From the NCBI RefSeq assembly GCF_021462265.1, contig NZ_JAJONF010000041.1:20706-84705 (forward strand): DNA of 64,000 nt, written 5' to 3'. The stretch is from Streptomyces shenzhenensis (GTDB lineage: Bacteria; Actinomycetota; Actinomycetes; Streptomycetales; Streptomycetaceae). Both the position numbers and the translations under genes were made by a program. Under the pieces are notes generated by a model that saw only the letters and a list, made by a program, of their open reading frames with translations, was not told the DNA's origin and made no database searches. Every line of letters starts with the position of its first letter. The stretch's first letter is position 1. Positions 51,176 through 60,155 of the stretch are shown in pieces.

Positions 51176-53527
51176 GTGACCAGCAGACCCTGGACGTTCA
51201 GAGCGATCGCCGTCGGCGTGACGCTCGCAACCGCCTCCGTGGGCTTCGCCACCTTCGCGGTCGCGGAGGCCGCGACTCCGGCGGCGACCACCAGCACCGT
51301 CGACCGGCACGACCCGTCGACGAAGCAGGAGGAGCACGACCTCGACGGCCCCCTGAGCAAGACCCAGGAGGCCCAGCGCCAAGAGGCCCTCGACCAGGTC
51401 ATATCCGGAAAGGCCCAGGTCAAGGAGCGCGACGGATCCAAGGTCGTCCAGCTCAAGGGCAAGAAGGGTGACAGCAAGTACGTCGAGCTCGGCCGCGAGA
51501 AGACGGACAAGATCTTCACCATCCTGGTCGAGTTCGGCGACCAGACGGACCCGCGGTACGGCGGCACGGCCGGCCCGCTGCACAACCAGATAGCCCAGCC
51601 GGACCGCACCAAGGACAACTCCACGGCGTGGCAGGCGGACTACAACCAGGCCCACTTCCAGGACCTCTACTTCGGCACCGGCAAGAAGACCGAGTCGCTG
51701 AAGAAGTACTACGAGAAGCAGTCCTCGGGCCGCTACTCGGTCGACGGTGAGGTCACCGACTGGGTCAAGGTCCCCTACAACGAGGCCCGTTACGGCAACA
51801 ACGCCTGCGGCTCCACCACCTGCTCCAGCGTCTGGAACCTGGTGCGCGACGGCCTGAGCGCCTGGGTCGCCGACCAGAAGGCGGCCGGTGAGTCCGACGC
51901 CGCCATCAAGGCCGACCTCGCCCAGTACGACCAGTGGGACCGCTACGACTACGACGGCGACGGCAACTTCAACGAGCCCGACGGCTACGTCGACCACTTC
52001 CAGATCGTGCACGCCGGCGAGGACGAGTCCGCGGGCGGCGGCGCCCAGGGCACCGACGCCATCTGGGCGCACCGCTGGTACGCCTTCGGCACCGACGCCG
52101 GTGCCACCGGCCCCGACAACAACAAGCTCGGCGGTACCCAGGTCGGCGACACCGGCATCTGGGTCGGCGACTACACCATGCAGCCGGAGAACGGCGGACT
52201 CGGCGTCTACGCCCACGAGTACGGCCACGACCTCGGCCTGCCGGACGAGTACGACACCAACGGCGGCGACAACTCCACCGGGTTCTGGACCCTGATGTCC
52301 TCCGGCTCCTGGCTCGGCACCGGCAAGGAGGCCATCGGCGACCTGCCCGGTGACCTGAACGCCTGGGACAAGCTGCAGCTGGGCTGGCTCAACTACGACG
52401 TGGCCAAGGGCGGCACGAAGTCCAGCCACAAGCTGGGCGTCGCCGAGTACAACACGAAGAACAAGCAGGCCACGGTGGTCACCCTGCCCGACAAGGCGGT
52501 CACCACCACGGTGGTCACCCCGGCCGAGGGCTCGACCCAGTGGTGGAGCGGCAGCGGCGACAACCTCAAGAACACGCTGACCCGTGACGTCGACCTGACC
52601 GGCAAGTCGTCGGCCTCGCTCGGCCTCGACGGCTGGTACGACATCGAGTCGGGCTACGACTACCTCTACACCGAGGTCTCCACCGACGGCGGCGCCAACT
52701 GGACCGCCCTGGACGGCACGGTCAACGGCCAGGCCATCCCGCGCGACGGCAGCGACAAGCCGGCGCTCACCGGTTCGGTCGACGCGTACACCAAGCTGTC
52801 GTACCCGCTGGACGCCTACGCCGGCCAGAAGATCCAGCTGCGCTTCCGCTACCAGACCGACGGCGGGGTCGCCCTCAAGGGCTTCGCGGCCGACGAGATC
52901 ACGCTCACCGCGGACGGCTCCACCGTCTTCTCCGACAACGCCGAGTCGGCGGACGCCGCCTGGACCGCCTCCGGGTTCTCCCGCATCGGCGCGTCCTTCA
53001 CCAAGGACTACGCGCAGTACTACATCGCGGAGAACCGCCAGTACGTGTCGTACGACAAGACCCTCAAGGTCGGCCCGTACAACTTCGGCTTCTCGACGAC
53101 CCGTCCGGACTGGGTGGAGCACTACCCGTACCAGAACGGCCTGTTGCTCTGGAAGTGGGACACCTCCGAGGCGGACAACAACACCAGCGTCCACCCCGGC
53201 ACCGGTCTGATCCTTCCGGTCGACTCCCACCCGACGGCGCTGAAGTGGTCCGACGGCACGCTGATGCGCAACCGCATCCAGGCCTACGACTCGCCGTTCA
53301 GCCTCTACGCGACGGACGGCATCACGCTGCACAAGGCGGACGTGGTGACCAAGATCAGGAAGTCGTCCGGGGTGTCGGTCTTCAACGACCACAAGAGCGA
53401 CTACTACGACGCGTCGAACCCGACCGGCGGCGTCAAGATCACTGACACCAACACGAAGATCAACATCGTCACGGAGGCCCGGGACGGCTCGACGATCTCC
53501 CTCCAGGTCGGGCCCGCGGTGAAGTAG
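51176..53527 (+). CDS. Secreted M6-family metalloprotease (immune-inhibitor-A type)
   Basis: The 783-aa secreted protease has a signal peptide (1-31), a propeptide, and the zinc site HEYGHDLGLPDEYD (HExxH with downstream Asp/Glu) near residue 346. Ca-binding-like DYDGDGNFNEPDGYVDH precedes it. The C-terminal half is the immune-inhibitor-A beta domain (GWYDIESGYDYLYTEVSTDGG, LRFRYQTDGGVALKGFAADEI). GTG 51176 has GGGGGAGGA 6 nt upstream. Likely a nutrient protease or regulator of extracellular proteins; SCO2920 of S. coelicolor is similar as I recall. Confidence 0.95.
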   Translation: MTSRPWTFRAIAVGVTLATASVGFATFAVAEAATPAATTSTVDRHDPSTKQEEHDLDGPLSKTQEAQRQEALDQVISGKAQVKERDGSKVVQLKGKKGDSKYVELGREKTDKIFTILVEFGDQTDPRYGGTAGPLHNQIAQPDRTKDNSTAWQADYNQAHFQDLYFGTGKKTESLKKYYEKQSSGRYSVDGEVTDWVKVPYNEARYGNNACGSTTCSSVWNLVRDGLSAWVADQKAAGESDAAIKADLAQYDQWDRYDYDGDGNFNEPDGYVDHFQIVHAGEDESAGGGAQGTDAIWAHRWYAFGTDAGATGPDNNKLGGTQVGDTGIWVGDYTMQPENGGLGVYAHEYGHDLGLPDEYDTNGGDNSTGFWTLMSSGSWLGTGKEAIGDLPGDLNAWDKLQLGWLNYDVAKGGTKSSHKLGVAEYNTKNKQATVVTLPDKAVTTTVVTPAEGSTQWWSGSGDNLKNTLTRDVDLTGKSSASLGLDGWYDIESGYDYLYTEVSTDGGANWTALDGTVNGQAIPRDGSDKPALTGSVDAYTKLSYPLDAYAGQKIQLRFRYQTDGGVALKGFAADEITLTADGSTVFSDNAESADAAWTASGFSRIGASFTKDYAQYYIAENRQYVSYDKTLKVGPYNFGFSTTRPDWVEHYPYQNGLLLWKWDTSEADNNTSVHPGTGLILPVDSHPTALKWSDGTLMRNRIQAYDSPFSLYATDGITLHKADVVTKIRKSSGVSVFNDHKSDYYDASNPTGGVKITDTNTKINIVTEARDGSTISLQVGPAVK

Positions 53528-53648
53528 TCCACATTTCCGCAGGTCAGGCACGTATCGGCGGCGACCCCTTGGCGGGTCGCCGCCGCTCGTGCTTAGGTGC
53601 GTCCTGTGGCTTTCTTATTGACACCGACGCACACGGGGGTGTGACCGC

Positions 53649-53978
53649 ATGGCCGCAGGAGGGTTCTGCAAGCTGCCGAACGGCAGAGTGGTGGTGGCGC
53701 TGAACCTACCCAGTCCGACCACCGCGGACGGCTCGTCCGCCGTCCGCGTACTGGTCCACGCCCAGAACCGCGCCCGGGCCCTGACCAGGCTCCGCAACCT
53801 GGGCATGCGAGCGGTCTACCTGCGGGGCAACGCCGCCCCGCCCACCCCGGACGAGATCACCGCCGTCCTCCACCACCCCGACGGCCTCATATGGCGAACG
53901 GCCCCTGACAACGGTGTCACGGCCACCGAACTCTGGAGACCGATCAGATCCCTCCTCCGCAGACCAACGCCGGCATAA
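53649..53978 (+). CDS. Small conserved hypothetical protein
   Basis: The 109-aa product (FCKLPNGRVVVALNLPSP, then a dense Arg stretch NRARALTRLRNLGMRAVYLRGN, and a WRTAPDN...LWRPIRS end) has no membrane segment. ATG 53649 is used; the upstream GTG is out of frame. Pattern of strand-helix-strand suggests a compact fold. Streptomyces genomes hold similar proteins here. Unknown function. Confidence 0.7.
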   Translation: MAAGGFCKLPNGRVVVALNLPSPTTADGSSAVRVLVHAQNRARALTRLRNLGMRAVYLRGNAAPPTPDEITAVLHHPDGLIWRTAPDNGVTATELWRPIRSLLRRPTPA

Positions 53979-54039
53979 CCACCGCAGCGCCAGACCGTGC
54001 GGCCGACCCGTCAGCACCGGACTCGGCAGCCACCCCAGG

Positions 54040-54530
54040 AACGCGGGGAACTGCGCGACAGGCCCCCACCGGCCCGCGGGTGCTCACCGGCCGGTCTGGC
54101 ACCGCCGGAGTCCGCCGTCGTGGCTGATGGCCGCTGCGGCGGAAATGGGGGGTGGCCGGTGTCGTCTCGGGGGCGCAGGGGCTTGCGTCGCCTGTCAGCG
54201 CCGGGCGCGCCCGCCGACCTGGGGGCGCGGGGAACTGCGCGAGAGGCCCCACCGGCCCGCGGGTGCTCACCGGCCGGTCTGGCGCCGCCGGAGTCCGCCG
54301 TCGTGGCTGATGGCCGCTGCGGCGGAAATGGGGGGTGGCCGGTGTGGTCTCGGGGGTGCGGGGGCTTGCGTTGCCTGTCAGCGCCGGGTTCGGCAGTCAT
54401 CGCAGGGGCGCGGGGAACTGCGCGACAAGCCCCCACCGGCCCGCGGGTGCTCACCGGCCGGTCTGGCGCCGCCGGAGTCCGCCGTCGTGGCTGATCGCCG
54501 CTGCGGCGGACAGGAATGTGACCGGAGGGC
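54040..54530. repeat. Three tandem copies of a 183-bp element
   Basis: A unit beginning GCGCGGGGAACTGCGCGA and running through CCCCACCGGCCCGCGGGTGC, GCCGGAGTCCGCCGTCGTGG and GGGGTGGCCGGTG repeats three times; the GGGGAACTGCGCGA anchor is at 54047, 54229 and 54412. Copies are near identical except for small edits. A solitary inverted relative lies at about 60370-60430. No coding gene fits. I recall the GGGGAACTGCGCGA-type element as a dispersed Streptomyces repeat. Confidence 0.9.
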
Positions 54531-54612
54531 GAGGGGGTGGCCGATCCTGAAGGCCGCCCATCCTCAAGGACGGGCGGTGGCGATGGCACGGGCGGCCTGC
54601 ACGCGGGCGGTC

Positions 54613-55197
54613 CTACACCACCGGCTTGCCCGTCAGTTCCACGCCCGCCTCGCGCAGCTCCTCCAGGGCGCGGGCCGTCGTCGCCTCCGCGACCCCCGCC
54701 GTGAGGTCGAGGAGGACCTGGGTCCGGAAGCCCTCTTTCGCGGCGTCCAGGGCGGTCGCCCGCACGCAGTGGTCGGTCGCGATGCCGACCACGTCGACCT
54801 CGTCGATCTTCCGGGCCCGCAGCCAGTCCGCCAGCTTCACGCCGTTCTCGTCGGCGCCCTCGAACCCGCTGTAGGCCGCGGCGTACGCCCCCTTGCTGAA
54901 CACCGCGTCCACCGCCCCGGAAGCGACCGCCGGCGCGAAGTTCGGATGGAAGCCCACGCCCTCCGTACCGGCGACACAGTGCGCCGGCCAGCTGTGCACG
55001 TAGTCGGGGTTGTCGGCGAAGTGACCCCCCGGCGCGATGTGGTGGTCGCGGGTCGCCACCACATGGCGGTAGCCGGCGGGCGCCTGCCCGATCAGCTCCG
55101 TGATCGCGGCGGCCACATCGGCCCCCCCGGTGACCGCGAGGCTGCCCCCCTCGCAGAAGTCGTTCTGCACATCGACGACGATCAAGGCGCGGCGCAT
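54613..55197 (-). CDS. pncA: Nicotinamidase
   Basis: The 194-aa isochorismatase-fold hydrolase turns nicotinamide to nicotinate. Active-site residues: Asp in LIVVDVQNDFCEGG (about residue 10), Lys-equivalent region VDAVFSKGAY, Cys in GIATDHCVRATALDA (about 137), and metal-site DHH...H in ATRDHHIAPGGHF with SWPAHCVAGTEG. ATG 55197 has AAGGA upstream. It lies 149 nt after the nicotinate phosphoribosyltransferase gene, both on the minus strand, forming the NAD salvage pair. Confidence 0.95.
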   Translation of the reverse strand: MRRALIVVDVQNDFCEGGSLAVTGGADVAAAITELIGQAPAGYRHVVATRDHHIAPGGHFADNPDYVHSWPAHCVAGTEGVGFHPNFAPAVASGAVDAVFSKGAYAAAYSGFEGADENGVKLADWLRARKIDEVDVVGIATDHCVRATALDAAKEGFRTQVLLDLTAGVAEATTARALEELREAGVELTGKPVV

Positions 55198-55346
55198 GGT
55201 CGGTGTCCTTCGCATTCGATAGCGGGTCCGTCGAGGGGCAAGACGCGGAGAAGAAGGGGTGCGGGCCCGGCCTGAACCTCCGAGCGTAGAGACTTACGGG
55301 GGCGTAGGGGAGGGGGCTTTGCGGGGCACGTACGCGGGCACTCGCT

Positions 55347-56693
55347 CTAGCTACCCGAGCGCCCCTGCACGTACTCCGTCGGAATGACCGGTTCCCCCCG
55401 CGAGAGCTGGGTCGCGGAGAGCGGCAGGTTCGCGCGGGCCGCCGCGTGCCGGTCCCGGGGCGCGTCCAGGGGTTCGCGGGCGACGACCTCGCCGGACTTC
55501 ACCAGCTCGACGAGCAGCTGCCGGTCGACCAGGCCGGCCGGGACCTCGCCGGTGCCGACGACCTCGGCCTCCGCCACCCCGTCGGCGTCCAGCCGCCGCG
55601 CCGCCCACTTGCGGCCGCCGACGGACGTCTTGCCGCCTGACGACTTCTTCGCGACCGGCACCAGCGGCGCCTTCGGATCGGCGGACTCGGCGCGGGCGAC
55701 CAGCTTGTAGACCATGGAGCAGGTGGGGTGCCCGGAGCCGGTCACCAGCTGGGTGCCGACGCCGTACGCGTCCACGGGGGCGGCGGCCAGCGAGGCGATG
55801 GCGTACTCGTCGAGGTCGGAGGTCACGACGATCTTCGTGCCGTGGGCGCCCAGCTCGTCCAGCTGCTGGCGCACCCGGTGGGCGACCAGCAGCAGGTCGC
55901 CGGAGTCGATGCGGACGGCGCCCAGCTCGGGCCCGGCCACCTCCACGGCCGTACGGACCGCCTCGGCGACGTCGTAGGTGTCGATCAGCAGGGTGGTGCC
56001 GCGGCCGAGCGAGTCGACCTGGGCCCGGAAGGCGTCGCGCTCGTGGTCGTGCAGCAGGGTGAAGGCGTGGGCGCTCGTCCCCACCGTCGGGATGCCGTAG
56101 CGGAAGCCGGCGGCGAGATCCGAGGTGGTGGCGAAACCGCCGACGTAGGCGGCGCGGGAGGCGGCGACGGCGGCCAGCTCGTGGGTGCGGCGGGCGCCCA
56201 TCTCGATCAGCGGGCGGTCCCCGGCGGCCGAGGACATCCGGGAGGCGGCGGCCGCGATCGCGGAGTCGTGGTTGAGGATGGAGAGGATCACGGTCTCCAG
56301 GAGCACGCACTCCGCGAACGACCCCTCGACCCGCATGACCGGCGAGCCCGGGAAGTAGACCTCGCCCTCGGGATAGCCCCAGATGTCACCGCCGAAGCGG
56401 TAGCCGGCGAGCCATTCCAGGGTGGGCCCGTCGACGATGTTCCGCTCCTTGAGGAAGCGCAGGACGTCCGCGTCGAAGCGGAAGTTCTCCACCGCGTCCA
56501 GGACGCGCCCGGTGCCCCCCACGACGCCGTAACGGCGCCCCTCGGGCAGGCGCCGGGTGAAGACCTCGAAGACGCTCCGCCGCTCGGCCGTACCCGCCTT
56601 CAGGGCCGCCTGCAGCATCGTCAGCTCGTACTGGTCCGTGAAGAGCGCCGTCGAGGGAACATTCACCGGCAGCCCAAGGTCCGCTACATCCAC
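55347..56693 (-). CDS. pncB: Nicotinate phosphoribosyltransferase
   Basis: The 448-aa enzyme makes nicotinate mononucleotide. Seen are STALFTDQYELTMLQAALKAG at the start, FMVFTRRLP-type region (VFEVFTRRLPEGRRYGVVGG), FPGSPVMRVEGSFAECVLLET, MGARRTHE, and VRIDSGDL with TSDLDEYAI. GTG 56693 is chosen for AGGAG 7 nt upstream. It and nicotinamidase supply NAD from nicotinamide. Divergent from clpS. Confidence 0.95.
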   Translation of the reverse strand: MDVADLGLPVNVPSTALFTDQYELTMLQAALKAGTAERRSVFEVFTRRLPEGRRYGVVGGTGRVLDAVENFRFDADVLRFLKERNIVDGPTLEWLAGYRFGGDIWGYPEGEVYFPGSPVMRVEGSFAECVLLETVILSILNHDSAIAAAASRMSSAAGDRPLIEMGARRTHELAAVAASRAAYVGGFATTSDLAAGFRYGIPTVGTSAHAFTLLHDHERDAFRAQVDSLGRGTTLLIDTYDVAEAVRTAVEVAGPELGAVRIDSGDLLLVAHRVRQQLDELGAHGTKIVVTSDLDEYAIASLAAAPVDAYGVGTQLVTGSGHPTCSMVYKLVARAESADPKAPLVPVAKKSSGGKTSVGGRKWAARRLDADGVAEAEVVGTGEVPAGLVDRQLLVELVKSGEVVAREPLDAPRDRHAAARANLPLSATQLSRGEPVIPTEYVQGRSGS

Positions 56694-56831
56694 GACAGCT
56701 CTCCTAGCTATGTCTCCTGGCGGGTCCCCAGGCCGGCCGGGGGTTCGGGGGGTGTCCCCCGGTGTACGCAGCATGGCAGGAGATGCTACACCCTTCGCGT
56801 CAGTGTGACGATTTAAGGGGCCCGTGGCAGC

Positions 56832-57149
56832 ATGGGCCTTGTGACGTCACCCGCTCCCGTAGAGATCGAACGCACCGAGTCGGCGGAGGAGGTCTTCGCC
56901 GTCCCCGAGCCGGACGTCCCCTGGATCACGATCGTGCACAACGACCCCGTCAACCTCATGAGCTACGTGACGTACGTCTTCCAGACGTACTTCGGCTATC
57001 CCAAGGACAAGGCCACCAAGCTCATGCTGGACGTCCACCACAAGGGCCGGGCGGTCGTCTCCAGCGGCAGCCGCGAGGAGATGGAACGCGACGTGCAGGC
57101 GATGCACGGCTACGGCCTGTGGGCCACCCTCCAGCAGGACCGCAAGTAG
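56832..57149 (+). CDS. clpS: ATP-dependent Clp protease adaptor ClpS
   Basis: The 105-aa protein has the ClpS core: WITIVHNDPVNLMSYVTYVFQTYFG with the N-degron-binding Asn-Asp, then KATKLMLDVHHKGRAVV and ERDVQAMHGYGLWATL. It delivers N-end-rule substrates to ClpAP/ClpCP. ATG 56832 or GTG 56841 may start. It lies 74 nt upstream of the DUF2017 gene, the usual actinobacterial order. Confidence 0.96.
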   Translation: MGLVTSPAPVEIERTESAEEVFAVPEPDVPWITIVHNDPVNLMSYVTYVFQTYFGYPKDKATKLMLDVHHKGRAVVSSGSREEMERDVQAMHGYGLWATLQQDRK

Positions 57150-57223
57150 CCCTTCACCCCGGACCGGTCACGACCGGCCCAGACCAGCTCCTCGATCAGC
57201 TCCGGAAGCAGCGAACCCCCTCC

Positions 57224-57829
57224 ATGCCAGGAATCTTCGAACCGCTCCCCGGCGGCGGCGCGGCCGTCGCGCTCGACGACGTCGAGATCTCCATCATCCG
57301 GTCGCTGGCCGTCCAGCTCCTGGAGCTCATCGGGCCCGGCCCCGCCGAGGACGCCCCCGACGACCCGCTCGCCGAGCTGTTCGCCGAGGGCCCCAGCGAG
57401 GCGCCCACCGACCCTGTGCTGCGCCGGCTCTTCCCGGACGCCTACAGCGACCCGGAGCGGTCCCCGCGGTCCCCCGAGGAGGCCGAGGAGCGGCAGGCGC
57501 ACTCCGCCGAGTTCCGCCGCTACACGGAGAACGACCTCAGGGCCCGCAAGCGGGAGAGCGCCCTCTCGGTGATCCGCAGCCTCGACACCCTCGCCCCCGC
57601 GGAGAAGGGTGACGCGGTCCTCAGGCTGGCGCCCGAGGAGTCCCGGCAGTGGCTCGGCGCCCTCACCGACCTGCGCCTCGCGATCGGCTCCCGCCTCGAC
57701 ATCACCGACGACGACGACACCGACCTGCTCTACCGGCTGCCGGACGAGGACCCGCGCAAGCCGATGGTGATGGCCTACCTGTGGCTCGGCGGCCTCCAGG
57801 AGACCCTGGTCGCGACCCTGATGCCGTAG
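57224..57829 (+). CDS. DUF2017 protein, AosR-like
   Basis: The 201-aa product matches DUF2017 (FEPLPGGGAAVALDDVEISIIRSLAVQLLELIG, RRYTENDLRARKRESALSVIRSL, EESRQWLGALTDLRLAIGSRL, AYLWLGGLQETLVATLMP). The M. tuberculosis member, AosR, is described as a redox-responsive activator of the mec-cysO-cysM cysteine operon. The same genes follow here 1.9-4.3 kb downstream, which supports the assignment. The Streptomyces protein contains no cysteine at all, so a thiol switch is not possible in it. ATG 57224 has no clear RBS. Confidence 0.85.
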   Translation: MPGIFEPLPGGGAAVALDDVEISIIRSLAVQLLELIGPGPAEDAPDDPLAELFAEGPSEAPTDPVLRRLFPDAYSDPERSPRSPEEAEERQAHSAEFRRYTENDLRARKRESALSVIRSLDTLAPAEKGDAVLRLAPEESRQWLGALTDLRLAIGSRLDITDDDDTDLLYRLPDEDPRKPMVMAYLWLGGLQETLVATLMP

Positions 57830-58160
57830 TTCGTCCAGGTTTGGCGTTCGCTCAGAGGACGCTCAAATCCGGATAACGATCCCGCCACCGTTGCGGCCTG
57901 ATATGACCTTTTCGGCCGAACTTTGTCTGCTTTTCTCAGTGGTGTGCGCCACAATCGCTCTCGGCGGGACCCGGTGATCAACGGTGCGGCCGTGATAGAT
58001 CTTCACGACCGCCCGGCGAACACCACCCACGTGTACGTCCGGGTGCGCCACCGAACCGGCGACCGCCGGTCTGGCACCGCTCCATCATCCGGGGGGATCG
58101 AAACCCGATCCGAGGCCGACGAGAGGCCCGGTTCGGCATGGAGAAAGGCGCACACCACAC
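57830..58160. other. 331-bp leader of the amino-acid permease gene
   Basis: No gene. GC is lower around 57860-57960. GTGATAGATC at about 57992-58001 and CCGGGGGG near 58090 may belong to the promoter and 5' end. I see no strong palindrome. Confidence 0.4.
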
Positions 58161-59600
58161 ATGACCTCCGCTCAGGTCGACACGTCGGAGCAGTCCTCCG
58201 AAGCCCCCGAAGAGGGGTACGAGCGCGGGCTCGGCAGCCGCCAGGTCCAGATGATCGCCATCGGCGGCGCCATCGGCGTCGGCCTCTTCCTGGGCGCCGG
58301 GGCGAACATCGCCAAGGCCGGTCCCAGCCTCATCCTGATGTACGCCCTGGCCGGCGGCGTCATCTTCTTCATCATGCGGGCCCTCGGCGAACTCCTGCTC
58401 TACCGCCCGGTCTCCGGTTCCTTCGCCGAGTACTCCCGGGAGTTCCTCGGCCCGTTCTTCGGATACTTCACCGGCTGGACGTACTGGCTCATGTGGGTCG
58501 TCACCGGCATGGCGGAGCTGACGGCCGCCGCGATCTATGTGCACTACTGGTTCCCGCAGGTCCCGCAGTGGGTGACCGCGCTGGTCTTCCTGGTGGTCCT
58601 CTTCGGGGCCAACCTGATCTCGGTGAAGGTGTTCGGGGAACTGGAGTTCTGGTTCTCCATGGTCAAGGTCACCGCCCTGATCGGCATGATCGTGGTCGGT
58701 CTCGGCGTCCTCACCTTCGGCTTCAGCTCCGCCGGTGACACCGCGTCGGTCGCGAACCTCTACCGGTTCGACGGCTTCTTCCCCACGGGCGTCGGCTCCT
58801 CGCTGATGACCCTTCAGGGCGTCATGTTCGCCTACCTCGCGGTCGAACTGGTCGGCGTCACCGCCGGTGAGTCGGAGAACCCGGAGCAGACCCTCCCCAA
58901 GGCGATCAACACCCTCCCCTGGCGCATCGCCCTCTTCTACGTCGGCGCGCTCACGGTGATCCTCTGCGTCGTGAAGTGGACGGAGTTCGCCCCGGGCGTC
59001 TCCCCGTTCGTCGCCGCCTTCGCGAAGATCGGCATCCCGGCCGGCGCCGGCATCGTCAACTTCGTCGTGCTGACCGCGGCCCTGTCCTCCTGCAACTCCG
59101 GCATGTACTCCACCGGCCGGATGCTGCGCACCCTCGCCGACAGCGGCGAGGCCCCGGCCACGTTCCGCAGGCTGTCCGCGTCGAAGACCCCCGCGTTCGG
59201 CATCACCGTCTCGGTCCTCTTCATGGGCATCGGCGTGGTCCTCAACTACGTCGTCCCGGAGAAGGCGTTCGGCTACGTGACCTCCGTCGCCACCGCGGCC
59301 GGCATCTGGACCTGGCTGATGATCCTGATCAGCCACGTCCGCTACCGCCGCGCGGTCGACGCGGGCCGCCTGCCGGCCTCCGCCTTCCCGGCCCCCGGCG
59401 GCGTGAAGTGCACCTGGATCGCCATCGCCTTCCTGCTCTTCGTGACCTGCCTGATCGCGTACAACGGCGACTCCCGTGTCTGCCTCTACGTGATGACCTG
59501 CTGGGCCGCCGCGCTGGGCGCCGGCTGGCTGGTCCTGAAGAACCGCCATCCCGAGGTCGCCGAGCGCCGCGCGCCGGCACCGCTGGACAAGGTCAGCTGA
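58161..59600 (+). CDS. Amino-acid permease (AAT/CycA-AnsP type)
   Basis: The 479-aa protein has 12 hydrophobic helices and the APC signature GLGSRQVQMIAIGGAIGVGLFLG...AGPSLILMYALAG and ALGELLLYRPVSGSFAEYS. Resembles D-serine/D-alanine/glycine or asparagine permeases. It interrupts the usual clpS/DUF2017-mec series, which in mycobacteria has no permease there. A terminator-like hairpin at 59680-59710 separates it from mec. Substrate unknown; a small amino acid is likely. Confidence 0.92.
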   Translation: MTSAQVDTSEQSSEAPEEGYERGLGSRQVQMIAIGGAIGVGLFLGAGANIAKAGPSLILMYALAGGVIFFIMRALGELLLYRPVSGSFAEYSREFLGPFFGYFTGWTYWLMWVVTGMAELTAAAIYVHYWFPQVPQWVTALVFLVVLFGANLISVKVFGELEFWFSMVKVTALIGMIVVGLGVLTFGFSSAGDTASVANLYRFDGFFPTGVGSSLMTLQGVMFAYLAVELVGVTAGESENPEQTLPKAINTLPWRIALFYVGALTVILCVVKWTEFAPGVSPFVAAFAKIGIPAGAGIVNFVVLTAALSSCNSGMYSTGRMLRTLADSGEAPATFRRLSASKTPAFGITVSVLFMGIGVVLNYVVPEKAFGYVTSVATAAGIWTWLMILISHVRYRRAVDAGRLPASAFPAPGGVKCTWIAIAFLLFVTCLIAYNGDSRVCLYVMTCWAAALGAGWLVLKNRHPEVAERRAPAPLDKVS

Positions 59601-59679
59601 CCATCCCTCCGGGACGCCCGCCGCGGGGAGCACTCGTGGCGCCCCTCGCGGCAGCCGCTCAGGGCGTCCGGCATCCGGG

Positions 59680-59710
59680 CCGCTCCGTACCACCCACCGG
59701 TACGGGGCGG
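59680..59710 (+). terminator. Terminator between the permease and mec genes
   Basis: CCGCTCCGTACC (59680-59691) pairs with GGTACGGGGCGG (59699-59710), a 12-bp stem with one G-U and 7-nt loop. Confidence 0.7.
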
Positions 59711-59732
59711 CCCTCTGCTTATCCTGGCGAAC

Positions 59733-60155
59733 ATGCTGACCATCACCCAGGCCCTCGTCGACCAGATCGTCGCCCACGGGCGCAAGGACCACCCGGACGA
59801 GGCGTGCGGAGTCGTCGCGGGGCCGGCGGGCTCGGACCGCCCCGAGCGATTCATCCCGATGCTGAACGCGGCGATGTCCCCCACGTTCTACGAGTTCGAC
59901 TCCGGCGACCTGCTCCGGCTGTACCGGGAGATGGACGACCGTGACGAGGAGCCGGTGGTCATCTACCACTCCCACACGGCGACGGAGGCGTACCCGTCCC
60001 GGACCGACATCAGCTACGCGAACGAGCCCGGCGCCCACTACGTCCTCGTCTCGACGGCCGACACCGACGGCCTCGGCGACTTCCAGTTCCGGTCCTACCG
60101 CATCGTGGACGGCGAGGTCACGGAGGAGGAGGTCAGGATCGTCGAGACGTACTGA
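59733..60155 (+). CDS. mec: JAMM/M67 metallopeptidase, CysO-cysteine peptidase
   Basis: The 140-aa enzyme has the JAMM zinc motif: Glu in HPDEACGVVAG, then YHSHTATEAYPSRTDISYA (HxH-x10-D). Mec releases cysteine from the CysO-cysteine adduct. It may also trim the CysO tail in this genome. TATCCT (59720-59725) close to ATG 59733 suggests a leaderless transcript. It lies 713 nt upstream of cysO, separated by repeats. Confidence 0.93.
   Translation: MLTITQALVDQIVAHGRKDHPDEACGVVAGPAGSDRPERFIPMLNAAMSPTFYEFDSGDLLRLYREMDDRDEEPVVIYHSHTATEAYPSRTDISYANEPGAHYVLVSTADTDGLGDFQFRSYRIVDGEVTEEEVRIVETY

Noticed and set aside
51083..53551. Very long open frame (over 800 codons) antisense to the M6 protease gene
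   Set aside because: Antisense open frames are expected in high-GC DNA. The translation is Val/Gly/Leu/Arg-rich with no domain, and the plus strand holds a clear protease.
54040..54530. CRISPR array
   Set aside because: Units of 183 bp are nearly identical throughout; there are no short repeats with unique spacers and no cas genes.
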